From Methanosarcinales archaeon (GTDB taxonomy: Archaea; Halobacteriota; Methanosarcinia; Methanosarcinales; Methanosarcinaceae): a DNA stretch of 52,848 nucleotides. A model generated the notes under the pieces. That model was not told the DNA's origin, made no database searches, and worked only from the letters and a program-made list of their open reading frames with translations. The stretch lies in contig JAIRKA010000028.1 in the NCBI GenBank assembly GCA_031260345.1, positions 1 to 52,848 of the forward strand. Direction: 5' to 3'. Position 1 is the first letter of the stretch, and each line of letters opens with the position of its first letter. The translations under genes were made by a program, and so were the position numbers. Below are positions 42,401 through 49,958 of this stretch, one piece after another.

Positions 42401-45400
42401 ACCGGTACGATTCCGAACTGGTTTGAATTCTATACATACGATGACTTTACACCCGACCTTAAAATCAGGGAAGTCAACGTGGTCTTTACACCGCACGTCG
42501 GAGCGACTGCAAGTTACACCATTCCGGGATCAAGCATCGCGAATACCTCCTACATGCCGCAGAGACCCAACGGCTCCGGCGGATTTGAAGACGATATCGA
42601 TTTTGTTTACGGATTCAAATGGACAATTGCCAATCCGACGAATTATATCAGCCACGGCACTCCCGGCGTCTACCGCATTACCTATGTGACGGAAGAAGAT
42701 GACGATTTGCAAACACGTTCTGCGACTAAAAACATAACAATGACAAAAAATCCGGGTACGATCAGCATCTCCGCGGTAAATACGCATGTCATATGGAGAA
42801 CAGACCTCGGCGCAACGGTTGAGAATTATTTCAGACAATTTGTTACGGCGACAGATACGGAAACGGTTGATCCCTCCAGAGTTCTTTTGGAAGCCAGTTC
42901 GCCCGAGTTTAATATCAGCCACCCCGGCAATTATACTTTGAGATACGGCTATACGGATCGCGGAAATAACAACGTGAATACGACAATGATTGTTTCCGTT
43001 TTGTTTAACGGAACGCTGAACGGCACGGTTCTCGGAAACGGTTTACCGGTTGAAGGCTTTGTTGTGAATATTGACGGCACATCTGCAACGACCAATGAAA
43101 CCGGTCGGTTCGCTCATGAATTGACAGCTTTGGTGTCCGCGCCAACGGCTGCGCCTTACAACGTGACATTCACTTCGTCGGTTCCTGTCGGATTGAAGTA
43201 TTCGGGCAGCACGCCGATTACCGGCTCAGGCAGCCTTTCAGTGCCGGCACCTGCCGCAAATATCAACTTTGACGCCGTTTCAATGACCGTCAACATTGCA
43301 GGACAAGTTGGCGGCGTCGATTCAATTAAGCTGTATAAAGTCGGCTCGGATTCCCCGATCGCTGTTTTTGATGATATTTCAGGAAATGTCGTCTTCTCAA
43401 AAGAAAACGGACTGGGTTGGTTTGAAGCAGGCGATTACTACTTTGTCGCTGACTTTAAGCCGGGCTACACCTATGGTGACTGGCCATCCGCTGATTTTAT
43501 AGCCGGCAGTTCCGTTTTGAACGCGAAGACGGAGAATTTCGCACTCGGCAATGCTGATATTACAAAAAATCTTGCGGTTACGGCAGCACCGCTCATTTCA
43601 GGTTTTGTTTGGAATGACGCGAACCGTGACAGCAACATGGATGAAGCGGAGAGTAAAATTGCAGGAGCAACCGTTACTCTGTATCGGTATGATGTTATAG
43701 CAGGAAGCACGCAGGTTCAGCAAACAGCAACAAACGGTGACGGCTTCTATTATTTCGTCGGCTTGGCCTTAGACAGTTATGCTGTTGAAATCAAGCCGCC
43801 AAGCGGCTTTAATACAGCCTCCGCGCTTGCTAATGATTCAACAATAGATCCTGAAACTTTCCGGACCGCTTGGATCAGCTTTTTAAGCAACTGGCATGTG
43901 ACCAACATCAATGCCGGTTTCTACACGTTGTACACCGTTACTTACGATGGCAACAACGCTGATGGCGGCACGGTTCCGGTTGATTCCAACGATTATCTCC
44001 CGAGCGCGTCTGCAGCGGTTCTCGGAAACACGGGCAATTTATGGAAAGCGGGCTACAAATTCGGCGGCTGGACCTATGACGGTACAACGTATCAGGCCGG
44101 CGATACCATCGCCATGACCGAAGATGTCACCTTGACCGCTGTTTGGACAGCTCTTGCAGTCAATGAATATTTGTCAATCACTTACAATGCCAACGGTGCT
44201 GACGGCGGCGATGTTCCTGTTGATTCGTACGCTTACAGTCCGAATGAGCCGGCAACTGTTCTCGGAAACACCGGCGGACTATGGAAATCCGGCTACAAAT
44301 TCGACGGCTGGAGCTATGGAGGCAATACCTATGAAGCGGGCGATACCGTTATCGTGGCTGAAAATGTCACTTTGAATGCGGTTTGGACAGCTCTTGCAGT
44401 CAATGAATATTTGACAGTCACATACAATGCCAATGCCGCCGACGGCGGTACCGTTCCGTCAGATTCTCACAGCTATAGTCCGAATGAGCCGGCAACCGTT
44501 CTCGGCAACACGGGCAATTTGTGGAGGGCAGGATTCAAATTCGACGGCTGGACTTACAACAGTGCAACGTATCAGGCAGGCGATGCCATCGTTATGGTCG
44601 AAAACGTCACTCTGAGCGCCATTTGGACACCTCTTGCGACGAATGAATACCTGACAGTCACTTACAATGCCAACGGCGCTGACGGCGGCACTGTTCCCGC
44701 AGATTCTCACGACTACAGCCCGAATGAACCGGCAACCGTTCTCGGAAACACAGGTAATTTGTGGAGGGCAGGATACAAGTTTGACGGCTGGACTTACAAC
44801 AGCGCAACATATCAGGCCGGCGATTCCATCGTTATGGTCGAAAACGCCACTCTGAGCGCTGTTTGGACACCCCTTGCAGTGAATGAATATCTGACCGTCA
44901 CTTACAACGCCAACGGCGCTGACGGCGGCACTGTCCCTGCGGATTCTCACAGCTACAGCCCGAATGAGCCTGCAACCGTTCTCGGCAACACGGGCAATTT
45001 GTGGAAGGCAGGATTCAAATTCGACGGCTGGACTTACAACAATGCAGCGTATCAGGCAGGCGATGCCATCGTTATGGCCGAAAACGTCACGTTGAGCGCC
45101 GTTTGGACGCCTCTTGCTGCGAATGAATACCTGGCGGTCACTTACAATGCCAACGGCGCTGACGGCGGTACTGTTCCCGCAGATTCTCACGACTACAGTC
45201 CGAATGAGCCTGCAACCGTTCTTGGCAACACGGGCAATTTGTGGAGGGCGGGATACAAATTCGATGGCTGGACTTACAACAGCGTAACGTATCAGGCCGG
45301 CGATTCCATCGTCATGGTTGAAAACGTCACTTTGAGTGCTGTTTGGACGCCTCTGGCAGCAAATGAGTATCTTTTCGTCACTTACGAAGCGGTCGACGCT

Positions 45401-46309
45401 GACGGCGGTGCTGTTCCTGAAGATTTGCACGCCTACAGCCCGAATGAACCTGCTCAAGTTAAGGACAACATCGGATATCTCTGGAAACTCGATTTCAAGT
45501 TCGATGGCTGGAGTGACAGCAGCGTGACCTACGAAGCTGATGATATCATCATCATGACTGAAAACGTCACTTTGAGCGCTGTTTGGAAAGCTCTTGAAGA
45601 AGGAGACTATCTGAGAGTCATCTACTATGAAAACGGCGCTGACGGCGGCACTGTTCCCGCAGATTCTCACGACTACAGTCCGAATGAACCTGCCGAAGTT
45701 CTTGACAACACAGGCTTATTGTGGAAATCCGGTTTCAAATTCGATGGTTGGAGTTATGGCGGCGTTACCTATGAAGCCGGCGACTTCGTTATCGTGTCTG
45801 ATACTGTCACTTTGAGCGCCGTTTGGACAGTTCTTGATGCAGATGAATATCTTTTCGTCACTTACGATGCCAACGGCGGCATCGGCAATCTGCCTGCGGA
45901 TTCTCACGGATACAGTCCGAATGAGCCTGCCAAAGTTTTGGACAACACGGACCTCCAAAGAAGTGGCTTCACATTTGGTAACTGGAGCTGGGATAATGAA
46001 ATCTATGAAGCCGATGACATCATCATCATGACCGAAAACGTCACGCTGAGTGCTGTTTGGATTCCTACGGGCGGCGGAGGCGGCCCCGGATCCGGCAACG
46101 CAACGGTTGTTAATCCCATCAGCCCGCAGCCCCCGATTGAAGACAACAGCACAACTCCGGGCCCCGATGAAGGTTACGAAACTCCCGAGCCTCCCAAACC
46201 TCCTCAAGAATCAGGAAACATGTGGTGGCTTTGGCTTGTTCTTTTGCTGCTTGTTTTGATTGTTGGCGGCTATGCAGCTTATCGCCTCTACAAGAAAAAG
46301 AATCAGTGA
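39440..46309 (+). CDS. 2289-aa secreted surface protein with nine InlB-type repeats and a membrane anchor
   Basis: A clear signal peptide (MKTKFLSYLA..., cleavage after ALA near 27) leads to ~1350 residues of beta-rich domains without firm assignment. Then come a carboxypeptidase-regulatory-like domain (about 1190-1240), an SdrD-B-like domain (about 1385-1480, SGFVWNDANRDSNMDEAES) and nine InlB B/Listeria-Bacteroides repeats (from residue 1498 to about 2208). The 80-residue repeats carry YLTVTYNANGADGG, KFDGWTY and NVTLSAVW motifs. A GGGGGPGSGNATVVNP linker, Pro-rich stalk, one membrane helix (about 2262-2282) and basic tail end the protein. It should be an extended adhesin on the cell surface. 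GGGAG lies before the ATG. A terminator follows the stop. Confidence 0.85.
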   Translation: MKTKFLSYLAITAALLLLALSAPALAEPNYNSTITANWLDSAVGNDNQSIQINTEHRLVYRIHANETDLGGNYVFTVRLEHNNSEWIEPRTGFDIIGFTSEDAFPDVILNIELKNSNTEIVYTLKDPTLIQIEIFVRANAGFVYPNEVADITAGLSRHEGESLNQVAENSFMQAHALYPTMTFPAQYELFNPTIMPVGAKEIDYNYLFITDSTFNTLASSGLRLFNRGYTLDFSNVVITINGVPKTYAEWQTEADNPVTFTYSNGSPLAAGHLMTVPAPDRFVWRTPLPFKAVTNDNFTNTPSINFTGLRAYGEMSFNNRGPNVNLSPDSGEPLRTSSSGTFTGVSAFTTSVSLSRAMGGGVNIPYIVANSEQYTINETHSHLLYQELFKSFITSTARDGTSNVTITYEIPDGVTITHIRIPGSGGNIETEYGKIILVKDGVSYDLGNGGGTLDLVNGTGPNSHTGLPAFTPGENVVFEFENVLSLRGNPGGIVSYAPSHSLSFVGTTNSSVVGGTSLTFTARTDESGSVPSSFSTPATNTYYMTSVMGSRTTWLGDEGNRSVTAIEKDKPFYFYAHMSTPTYPYFSTHRTNPADPMSTGVFSSPVFYFSLPEGVRISGNDAAEIVTVTGAPTTVRDVNNNVITPRITNVWPNAGHYTNGTLVEVKLENADRPDDVFWMRAMNIRLQVYIESEYDGADRITILRQSVQLSSWDPRVIDTLSGGSGGAFRVIPDAPGKIHAGTNGTFPESLRETTLSIISTDSIRMTASVMTPLGNLTYTPGDERSYPQLRAGSLNETFRIFFSNDIEDGVFPDAEVFFILPKAVNWKPNLNTPARLSVSGFDSPGDYTIYYTTDSIDYSQIGNTAVYNRSSLSAFNWNEMTFTGSTADNTVDWENVSAIRVSMDLQGSERLELQLPFELPRVTAGSDVNYGDRARGQTMFYLNASLRHENTFTAAVMLVKSAPPVISAVNSSSPVPEAFQDATIDYLTGTIPNWFEFYTYDDFTPDLKIREVNVVFTPHVGATASYTIPGSSIANTSYMPQRPNGSGGFEDDIDFVYGFKWTIANPTNYISHGTPGVYRITYVTEEDDDLQTRSATKNITMTKNPGTISISAVNTHVIWRTDLGATVENYFRQFVTATDTETVDPSRVLLEASSPEFNISHPGNYTLRYGYTDRGNNNVNTTMIVSVLFNGTLNGTVLGNGLPVEGFVVNIDGTSATTNETGRFAHELTALVSAPTAAPYNVTFTSSVPVGLKYSGSTPITGSGSLSVPAPAANINFDAVSMTVNIAGQVGGVDSIKLYKVGSDSPIAVFDDISGNVVFSKENGLGWFEAGDYYFVADFKPGYTYGDWPSADFIAGSSVLNAKTENFALGNADITKNLAVTAAPLISGFVWNDANRDSNMDEAESKIAGATVTLYRYDVIAGSTQVQQTATNGDGFYYFVGLALDSYAVEIKPPSGFNTASALANDSTIDPETFRTAWISFLSNWHVTNINAGFYTLYTVTYDGNNADGGTVPVDSNDYLPSASAAVLGNTGNLWKAGYKFGGWTYDGTTYQAGDTIAMTEDVTLTAVWTALAVNEYLSITYNANGADGGDVPVDSYAYSPNEPATVLGNTGGLWKSGYKFDGWSYGGNTYEAGDTVIVAENVTLNAVWTALAVNEYLTVTYNANAADGGTVPSDSHSYSPNEPATVLGNTGNLWRAGFKFDGWTYNSATYQAGDAIVMVENVTLSAIWTPLATNEYLTVTYNANGADGGTVPADSHDYSPNEPATVLGNTGNLWRAGYKFDGWTYNSATYQAGDSIVMVENATLSAVWTPLAVNEYLTVTYNANGADGGTVPADSHSYSPNEPATVLGNTGNLWKAGFKFDGWTYNNAAYQAGDAIVMAENVTLSAVWTPLAANEYLAVTYNANGADGGTVPADSHDYSPNEPATVLGNTGNLWRAGYKFDGWTYNSVTYQAGDSIVMVENVTLSAVWTPLAANEYLFVTYEAVDADGGAVPEDLHAYSPNEPAQVKDNIGYLWKLDFKFDGWSDSSVTYEADDIIIMTENVTLSAVWKALEEGDYLRVIYYENGADGGTVPADSHDYSPNEPAEVLDNTGLLWKSGFKFDGWSYGGVTYEAGDFVIVSDTVTLSAVWTVLDADEYLFVTYDANGGIGNLPADSHGYSPNEPAKVLDNTDLQRSGFTFGNWSWDNEIYEADDIIIMTENVTLSAVWIPTGGGGGPGSGNATVVNPISPQPPIEDNSTTPGPDEGYETPEPPKPPQESGNMWWLWLVLLLLVLIVGGYAAYRLYKKKNQ
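43931..46066 (+). repeat. Nine tandem 240-bp repeats in the giant surface protein
   Basis: Units begin at about 43931, 44168, 44408, 44648, 44888, 45128, 45368, 45608 and 45848 and keep an exact 240-base period from the second unit on. Units 3-6 are closest to each other; the outer ones diverge. Each encodes one InlB-type repeat of about 80 residues. Confidence 0.9.
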
Positions 46310-46336
46310 AAAACGAATTCCAAGCATTTAAAATAA

Positions 46337-46371
46337 AATAAGCGATTTCGGTCGCTTATTCTCTTTTTTTA
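46337..46371 (+). terminator. Terminator of the giant surface protein
   Basis: A perfect 9-bp stem AATAAGCGA (46337-46345) / TCGCTTATT (46352-46360) with a TTTCGG loop is followed by a run of T. Confidence 0.8.
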
Positions 46372-46399
46372 TTTCAATTACTTTCACCCCGTAAACCAA

Positions 46400-46409
46400 C
46401 TTTTATAAT
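46400..46409 (+). promoter_or_regulatory. TATA box of the PD-(D/E)XK nuclease gene; transcript probably leaderless
   Basis: CTTTTATAAT is centred about 28 bases before the ATG at 46433. No Shine-Dalgarno sequence is seen between them. Transcription should therefore start next to the start codon, as with hisF. Confidence 0.55.
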
Positions 46410-46432
46410 CCTAAAACATTCATTTCTGAACA

Positions 46433-47233
46433 ATGACAACTTACTCCCATTCCCGCCTCTCGACTTTTGAGAAGTGTCCTCTTTCTTACAAATACAAATA
46501 TCTCGATAAAATCAAGCCCGAAATTCCTTTTACGGGAATTGAAGCTTATATGGGCTCAACCGTTCACGAATCAATTGAATACTTGTACCGCCGCCAAAAG
46601 AAGATGCCCAACGATGACATTCCGCTCATTCTGATACTTGACAAATACGAAACCGTTTGGAATGAAAACATGTCGGAAGCCATTCAAGTTGTCAAAGAGG
46701 GAATGAAAAAAGAAGATTATTTTTTACAAGGCAAAAAAATTCTTGCGGATTATTACAAAAAGCATCAGCCGTTCGACAAAGAAAAAACGCTTTCAATGGA
46801 AGAGCGGATTGACGTCAATATTGAAGGTTTTAAAATTATGGGATTTGTCGACCGCCTCGCTGTCAGTAATGTGACAGGAAATTTGGAAATTCATGATTAC
46901 AAAACATCCGGAAGGCTGCCTCAAATCGGCGATCTTCAAAATGACCGCCAGCTTTCTTTGTATCAAATCGGCGCAAGAAAAAAATATCCCGAATACAATG
47001 AAAATAATGCTGAAATCGTTTATCATTATCTTCGGTTCAACGAAGAATTCCGCTTTCACAAAACCGAGGAAGAGCTCAGCGCCGTCAAGAATGAGATTGT
47101 TGACTTGATTCAAACAATTGAATTTTCCTCTTGGGAAAACAATTTCAAGCCGCATGTCAGCAAACTTTGTCAATGGTGTGAATTTTCAACGCTTTGTCCG
47201 GCTTTTCAGAATTCGGTGAATCATCCGGTTTGA
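46433..47233 (+). CDS. PD-(D/E)XK nuclease with Fe-S cluster motif (RecB/Cas4-like)
   Basis: 266 aa. Motif I histidine in MGSTVHESIEYLY, motif II aspartate in IMGFVDRLA, motif III in LEIHDYKTS, and the QLSLYQIG element make a PD-(D/E)XK nuclease of the RecB/Cas4/AddB type. Cysteines near residue 15 (EKCPLSYKY) and a C-terminal CQWCEFSTLCP fit the four ligands of an Fe-S cluster that pins the fold. Such proteins cut or process single-stranded or broken DNA ends. No cas1 or cas2 and no CRISPR array are in the window, so a CRISPR role is not supported. The gene is near PolD and topoisomerase I. Confidence 0.85.
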   Translation: MTTYSHSRLSTFEKCPLSYKYKYLDKIKPEIPFTGIEAYMGSTVHESIEYLYRRQKKMPNDDIPLILILDKYETVWNENMSEAIQVVKEGMKKEDYFLQGKKILADYYKKHQPFDKEKTLSMEERIDVNIEGFKIMGFVDRLAVSNVTGNLEIHDYKTSGRLPQIGDLQNDRQLSLYQIGARKKYPEYNENNAEIVYHYLRFNEEFRFHKTEEELSAVKNEIVDLIQTIEFSSWENNFKPHVSKLCQWCEFSTLCPAFQNSVNHPV

Positions 47234-47317
47234 TTTATTCGGCTTTTTATTAAATCACCGCTTCAAATTGAATAAGATAATGAAAAAACGAAGGGTGGGT
47301 GAAAAATGAGATGAAAA

Positions 47318-47346
47318 GCGGAGCGGCTCGCGCGTGGAAGCAGTTG
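47318..47346 (+). repeat. GC-rich dispersed intergenic repeat, family B, copy 4
   Basis: GCGGAGCGGCTCGCGCGTGG followed by AAGCAGTTG, between the convergent nuclease and signal peptidase genes. Its second half is less palindromic than in the other copies. Confidence 0.5.
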
Positions 47347-47421
47347 TTGAGAGAGCGGCAGAAACGAAAAGGAAAAAGAATGTAAAGCGAACGAAAGTCA
47401 CTTTACATCAAAAAACAGATG

Positions 47422-47958
47422 TTAGGACGCGAACAGCAGCCTTATTCTTCCAACGAACGGAATCCTGAATTGTGATGTGCCGATAATCCATTCTTCTTTA
47501 ATCGGCATACCCGGGCTGATGGACGTCTGCTGGTCCAGCAGCGCATTGGTTTGTTCGTTGTCGCCTTTTGTAATATACCCCGCGTGCGGCGCTGCCGGTC
47601 CGCCCGGCCACATTTCATCGCCGGCTTCAACATAATACATCGCACGATGTATGATCGGGGTATAACTGTCACTGCCGAGCGGCCTGAACAGAATCACATC
47701 ACCGGGATTTCCAAACTTAACGCGGGGGTTTGACATGTTTGCTGCATCGTTCCATGTAACGACGCCCGCGCGGTCAATGCTTCTGACAAAAACGATATCG
47801 CCGATATTCATGTTCGGCTCCATGCTGCCCGAAGATACGACATACATCGGTGTCCATAATCCGAAAACAAGCCAGCAGATCACTAAAAAAGCAACGACGA
47901 TGCCTATAACGATGCCAACATCTTTTGCGATTCCCTTCAATTGCTCATTATTTAGCAT
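47422..47958 (-). CDS. Signal peptidase I, archaeal (Ser-His-Asp type)
   Basis: 178 aa. It cuts signal peptides from Sec-exported proteins at the outer face of the membrane. An N-terminal membrane helix (about 13-34) is followed by VSSGSMEP with the nucleophile Ser45, PIIHRAMYYVE with the catalytic histidine near 104 (in place of the bacterial lysine), and TKGDNEQTN with the aspartate near 132. The His in place of Lys marks the archaeal/ER type. A strong Shine-Dalgarno (AGGTGA) lies 4 bases before the ATG. The surface proteins and the ABC partner in this window are plausible substrates. Confidence 0.93.
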   Translation of the reverse strand: MLNNEQLKGIAKDVGIVIGIVVAFLVICWLVFGLWTPMYVVSSGSMEPNMNIGDIVFVRSIDRAGVVTWNDAANMSNPRVKFGNPGDVILFRPLGSDSYTPIIHRAMYYVEAGDEMWPGGPAAPHAGYITKGDNEQTNALLDQQTSISPGMPIKEEWIIGTSQFRIPFVGRIRLLFAS

Positions 47959-48044
47959 AACTTCACCTGATGAAAATTAAAAATAAGTAAAAGCTATTAA
48001 TCAACGAAATAATAAATAACGTTTCTTGCAGAAAGAACAAGACT

Positions 48045-48053
48045 TTTATATAA
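48045..48053 (+). promoter_or_regulatory. TATA box of the PolD small-subunit gene
   Basis: TTTATATAA lies about 130 bases before the ATG in the 219-base region divergent from the signal peptidase gene. It is the best TATA match there. Confidence 0.45.
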
Positions 48054-48177
48054 ATACTATACCAAAGCCTCAGATTAAAGAGTCAGAGGGTATTAATCAT
48101 TACAAAATCATTACAAATCATTGCAAAGTGAATCACGGCAGAGATGTTTGACACAAAAACGGCGAGAGAGAGAGAAA

Positions 48178-49761
48178 ATGGACGAAGCAATTATTTTAGA
48201 AAAAGCAGCAGAAGCAGGCTTTATGATAAGTAAAGACGCCGTTGACTTTTTGGTAAACTGCCGCCTCTCTGAAAACGCCCTTCCCGATATTTTTTCAAAT
48301 ATTGACCTTTCCGTTTTCGTTATTGAAACAAAGCATCTGATAACTTTTGTTTGGACTTTGGAAGAGTTAGAAAATGCATGCGAATCCGGTGAAGCCGTTT
48401 CATCCGCATCGGCTGCGGCCTCTTCTTCTGTGTCGTCTGCCTCCCCTGCATCATCCGCCTCTTCCGCACTTTCAGAATTCCAATACAAATATTCATTTGA
48501 CGACAACATCGTTGATGTTTTGGAAGACGTTACGGAGAAAACGACCAGCATCGGCGAATATAATCAATTTGTTCAATATTTCAGAGACAGATATACGCGC
48601 ATCAGCGAAATGATCCGCTCCCGCGTCAGTTCCCGCCCGATTGAAAGCCTGCTGAAAGGAAAAGGCGTCAAACCGCTTTCATCCCGTGACGGAAACGCCG
48701 AAATCACAATCATCGGGATGGTTTCTGAAAAAACGACAACCGGAAACCAGCACCTTGTTTTAACGCTTGAAGACCCGACCGGAACGTTTCCCGTTTTAAT
48801 TAATCAGCGGGATACGGATTTAATGGAGCAGGCCGAGAAGCTGATTTTAGATGAAATCGTCGGCATTACCGGAAACCTGACACCGGAAGGAACGATTTTA
48901 ATGGCAAGCAAAATTACGCAGCCTGATGTTCCGAACAATTACACTTCCAATCGGCAGCGATCGGAGGGATATGCTCTTTTCATTTCAGATATCCACGTCG
49001 GCAGCAAAGAATTCATGAAAGAGGAATGGGAGACGTTTTTAGACTTTTTAAACGGCAGCTCGGAAAATCCTCAGCTTCGGAAAATGGCATCGGAAATCCG
49101 CTATATTGTCATTGCCGGCGACGTTGTTGACGGAATCGGCATTTACCCGGGTCAGGAACATGATTTGGAAATCAAAGAATTATTTAAGCAATATGAAGCG
49201 ACAGCGGAATATTTCAAGCGCATACCGAAAAACATTCACATCGTTATCGCGCCGGGCAATCACGATGCTGTTCGCCGCGCTGAGCCGCAGGTTACCTTTT
49301 CAAGAGACATTCAAAGACTGTTTCCCGAAAACGTGACGTTTGTCGGAAATCCGGCGGTCGTTTCGTTAAGCGGTGTCTGCGTCCACATTTATCACGGCTG
49401 CTCTATGGATGACATGGTCGCAAGCATCAAAGGCGTTTCATACCAGGAGCCGACGACGGGAATGGTGGAAATGATCAAGCGCCGACATCTGGCGCCGACA
49501 TACGGCAGCCGCGTCATGATTTCACCGGAGAAGAAAGATTACCTGATTATTGACAAGGTTCCCGATATCGTTCATTGCGGACACGTTCATACAGTCGGCG
49601 TTCAGAACTACAAAAACATCCTTTTAATCAACTCCGGTACCTGGCAGGCGCAGACAAGTTTTCAGAAAAAAGTCAATATCGTCCCGCATCCGGCGAAAGT
49701 TCCTTTTGTGGATTTAAGAACGATGAAACCCGGGGTTTTGGATTTTAATATGAATTATTAA
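48178..49761 (+). CDS. DNA polymerase II (PolD) small subunit DP1, exonuclease
   Basis: 527 aa from ATG 48178. DP1 is the 3'-5' proofreading subunit of PolD, the archaeal replicative polymerase; its large subunit DP2 is not in the window. An N-terminal helical region (1-60) is joined by a Ser/Ala linker (near 75-100) to an OB fold (near 170-255, ITIIGMVSEK). The metallophosphatase domain follows: SDIHVGSKEF (near 269), AGDVVDGIG (near 315), APGNHDAVR (near 360), YHGCSMDD and CGHVHTVG (near 469), with all metal ligands kept. The start is placed after GAGAGAGAGAG, 4-6 bases upstream; an upstream TTG (48121) adds 19 residues with no such signal. Confidence 0.92.
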   Translation: MDEAIILEKAAEAGFMISKDAVDFLVNCRLSENALPDIFSNIDLSVFVIETKHLITFVWTLEELENACESGEAVSSASAAASSSVSSASPASSASSALSEFQYKYSFDDNIVDVLEDVTEKTTSIGEYNQFVQYFRDRYTRISEMIRSRVSSRPIESLLKGKGVKPLSSRDGNAEITIIGMVSEKTTTGNQHLVLTLEDPTGTFPVLINQRDTDLMEQAEKLILDEIVGITGNLTPEGTILMASKITQPDVPNNYTSNRQRSEGYALFISDIHVGSKEFMKEEWETFLDFLNGSSENPQLRKMASEIRYIVIAGDVVDGIGIYPGQEHDLEIKELFKQYEATAEYFKRIPKNIHIVIAPGNHDAVRRAEPQVTFSRDIQRLFPENVTFVGNPAVVSLSGVCVHIYHGCSMDDMVASIKGVSYQEPTTGMVEMIKRRHLAPTYGSRVMISPEKKDYLIIDKVPDIVHCGHVHTVGVQNYKNILLINSGTWQAQTSFQKKVNIVPHPAKVPFVDLRTMKPGVLDFNMNY

Positions 49762-49958
49762 GTCTGAAAAAATCAAAAAGCATATTAACGATGAAATAAA
49801 TCAAAAACAAGTGAACGGAAATACGATAAACAATTACTGTGACGTGTCACAACAATTACAAACGCTATACGAAAAATCATTTGAATGTTCAAATCCGATC
49901 TGCATGATGAAAAATCCGTCCTCTTTGACAATTTAGGAGTATATTTGGAGTGTATAAC

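Noticed and set aside
44459-45670. 403-codon open frame on the minus strand across the repeat array
   Set aside because: It mirrors the 240-bp repeats of the plus-strand surface protein; the plus frame has signal peptide, repeats and anchor. The minus frame is a by-product of codon bias in the repeats.
46433-47233. Cas4-like nuclease as a sign of a CRISPR locus
   Set aside because: No repeat-spacer array and no cas1, cas2 or effector genes were found; the fold is shared with many RecB-type nucleases.
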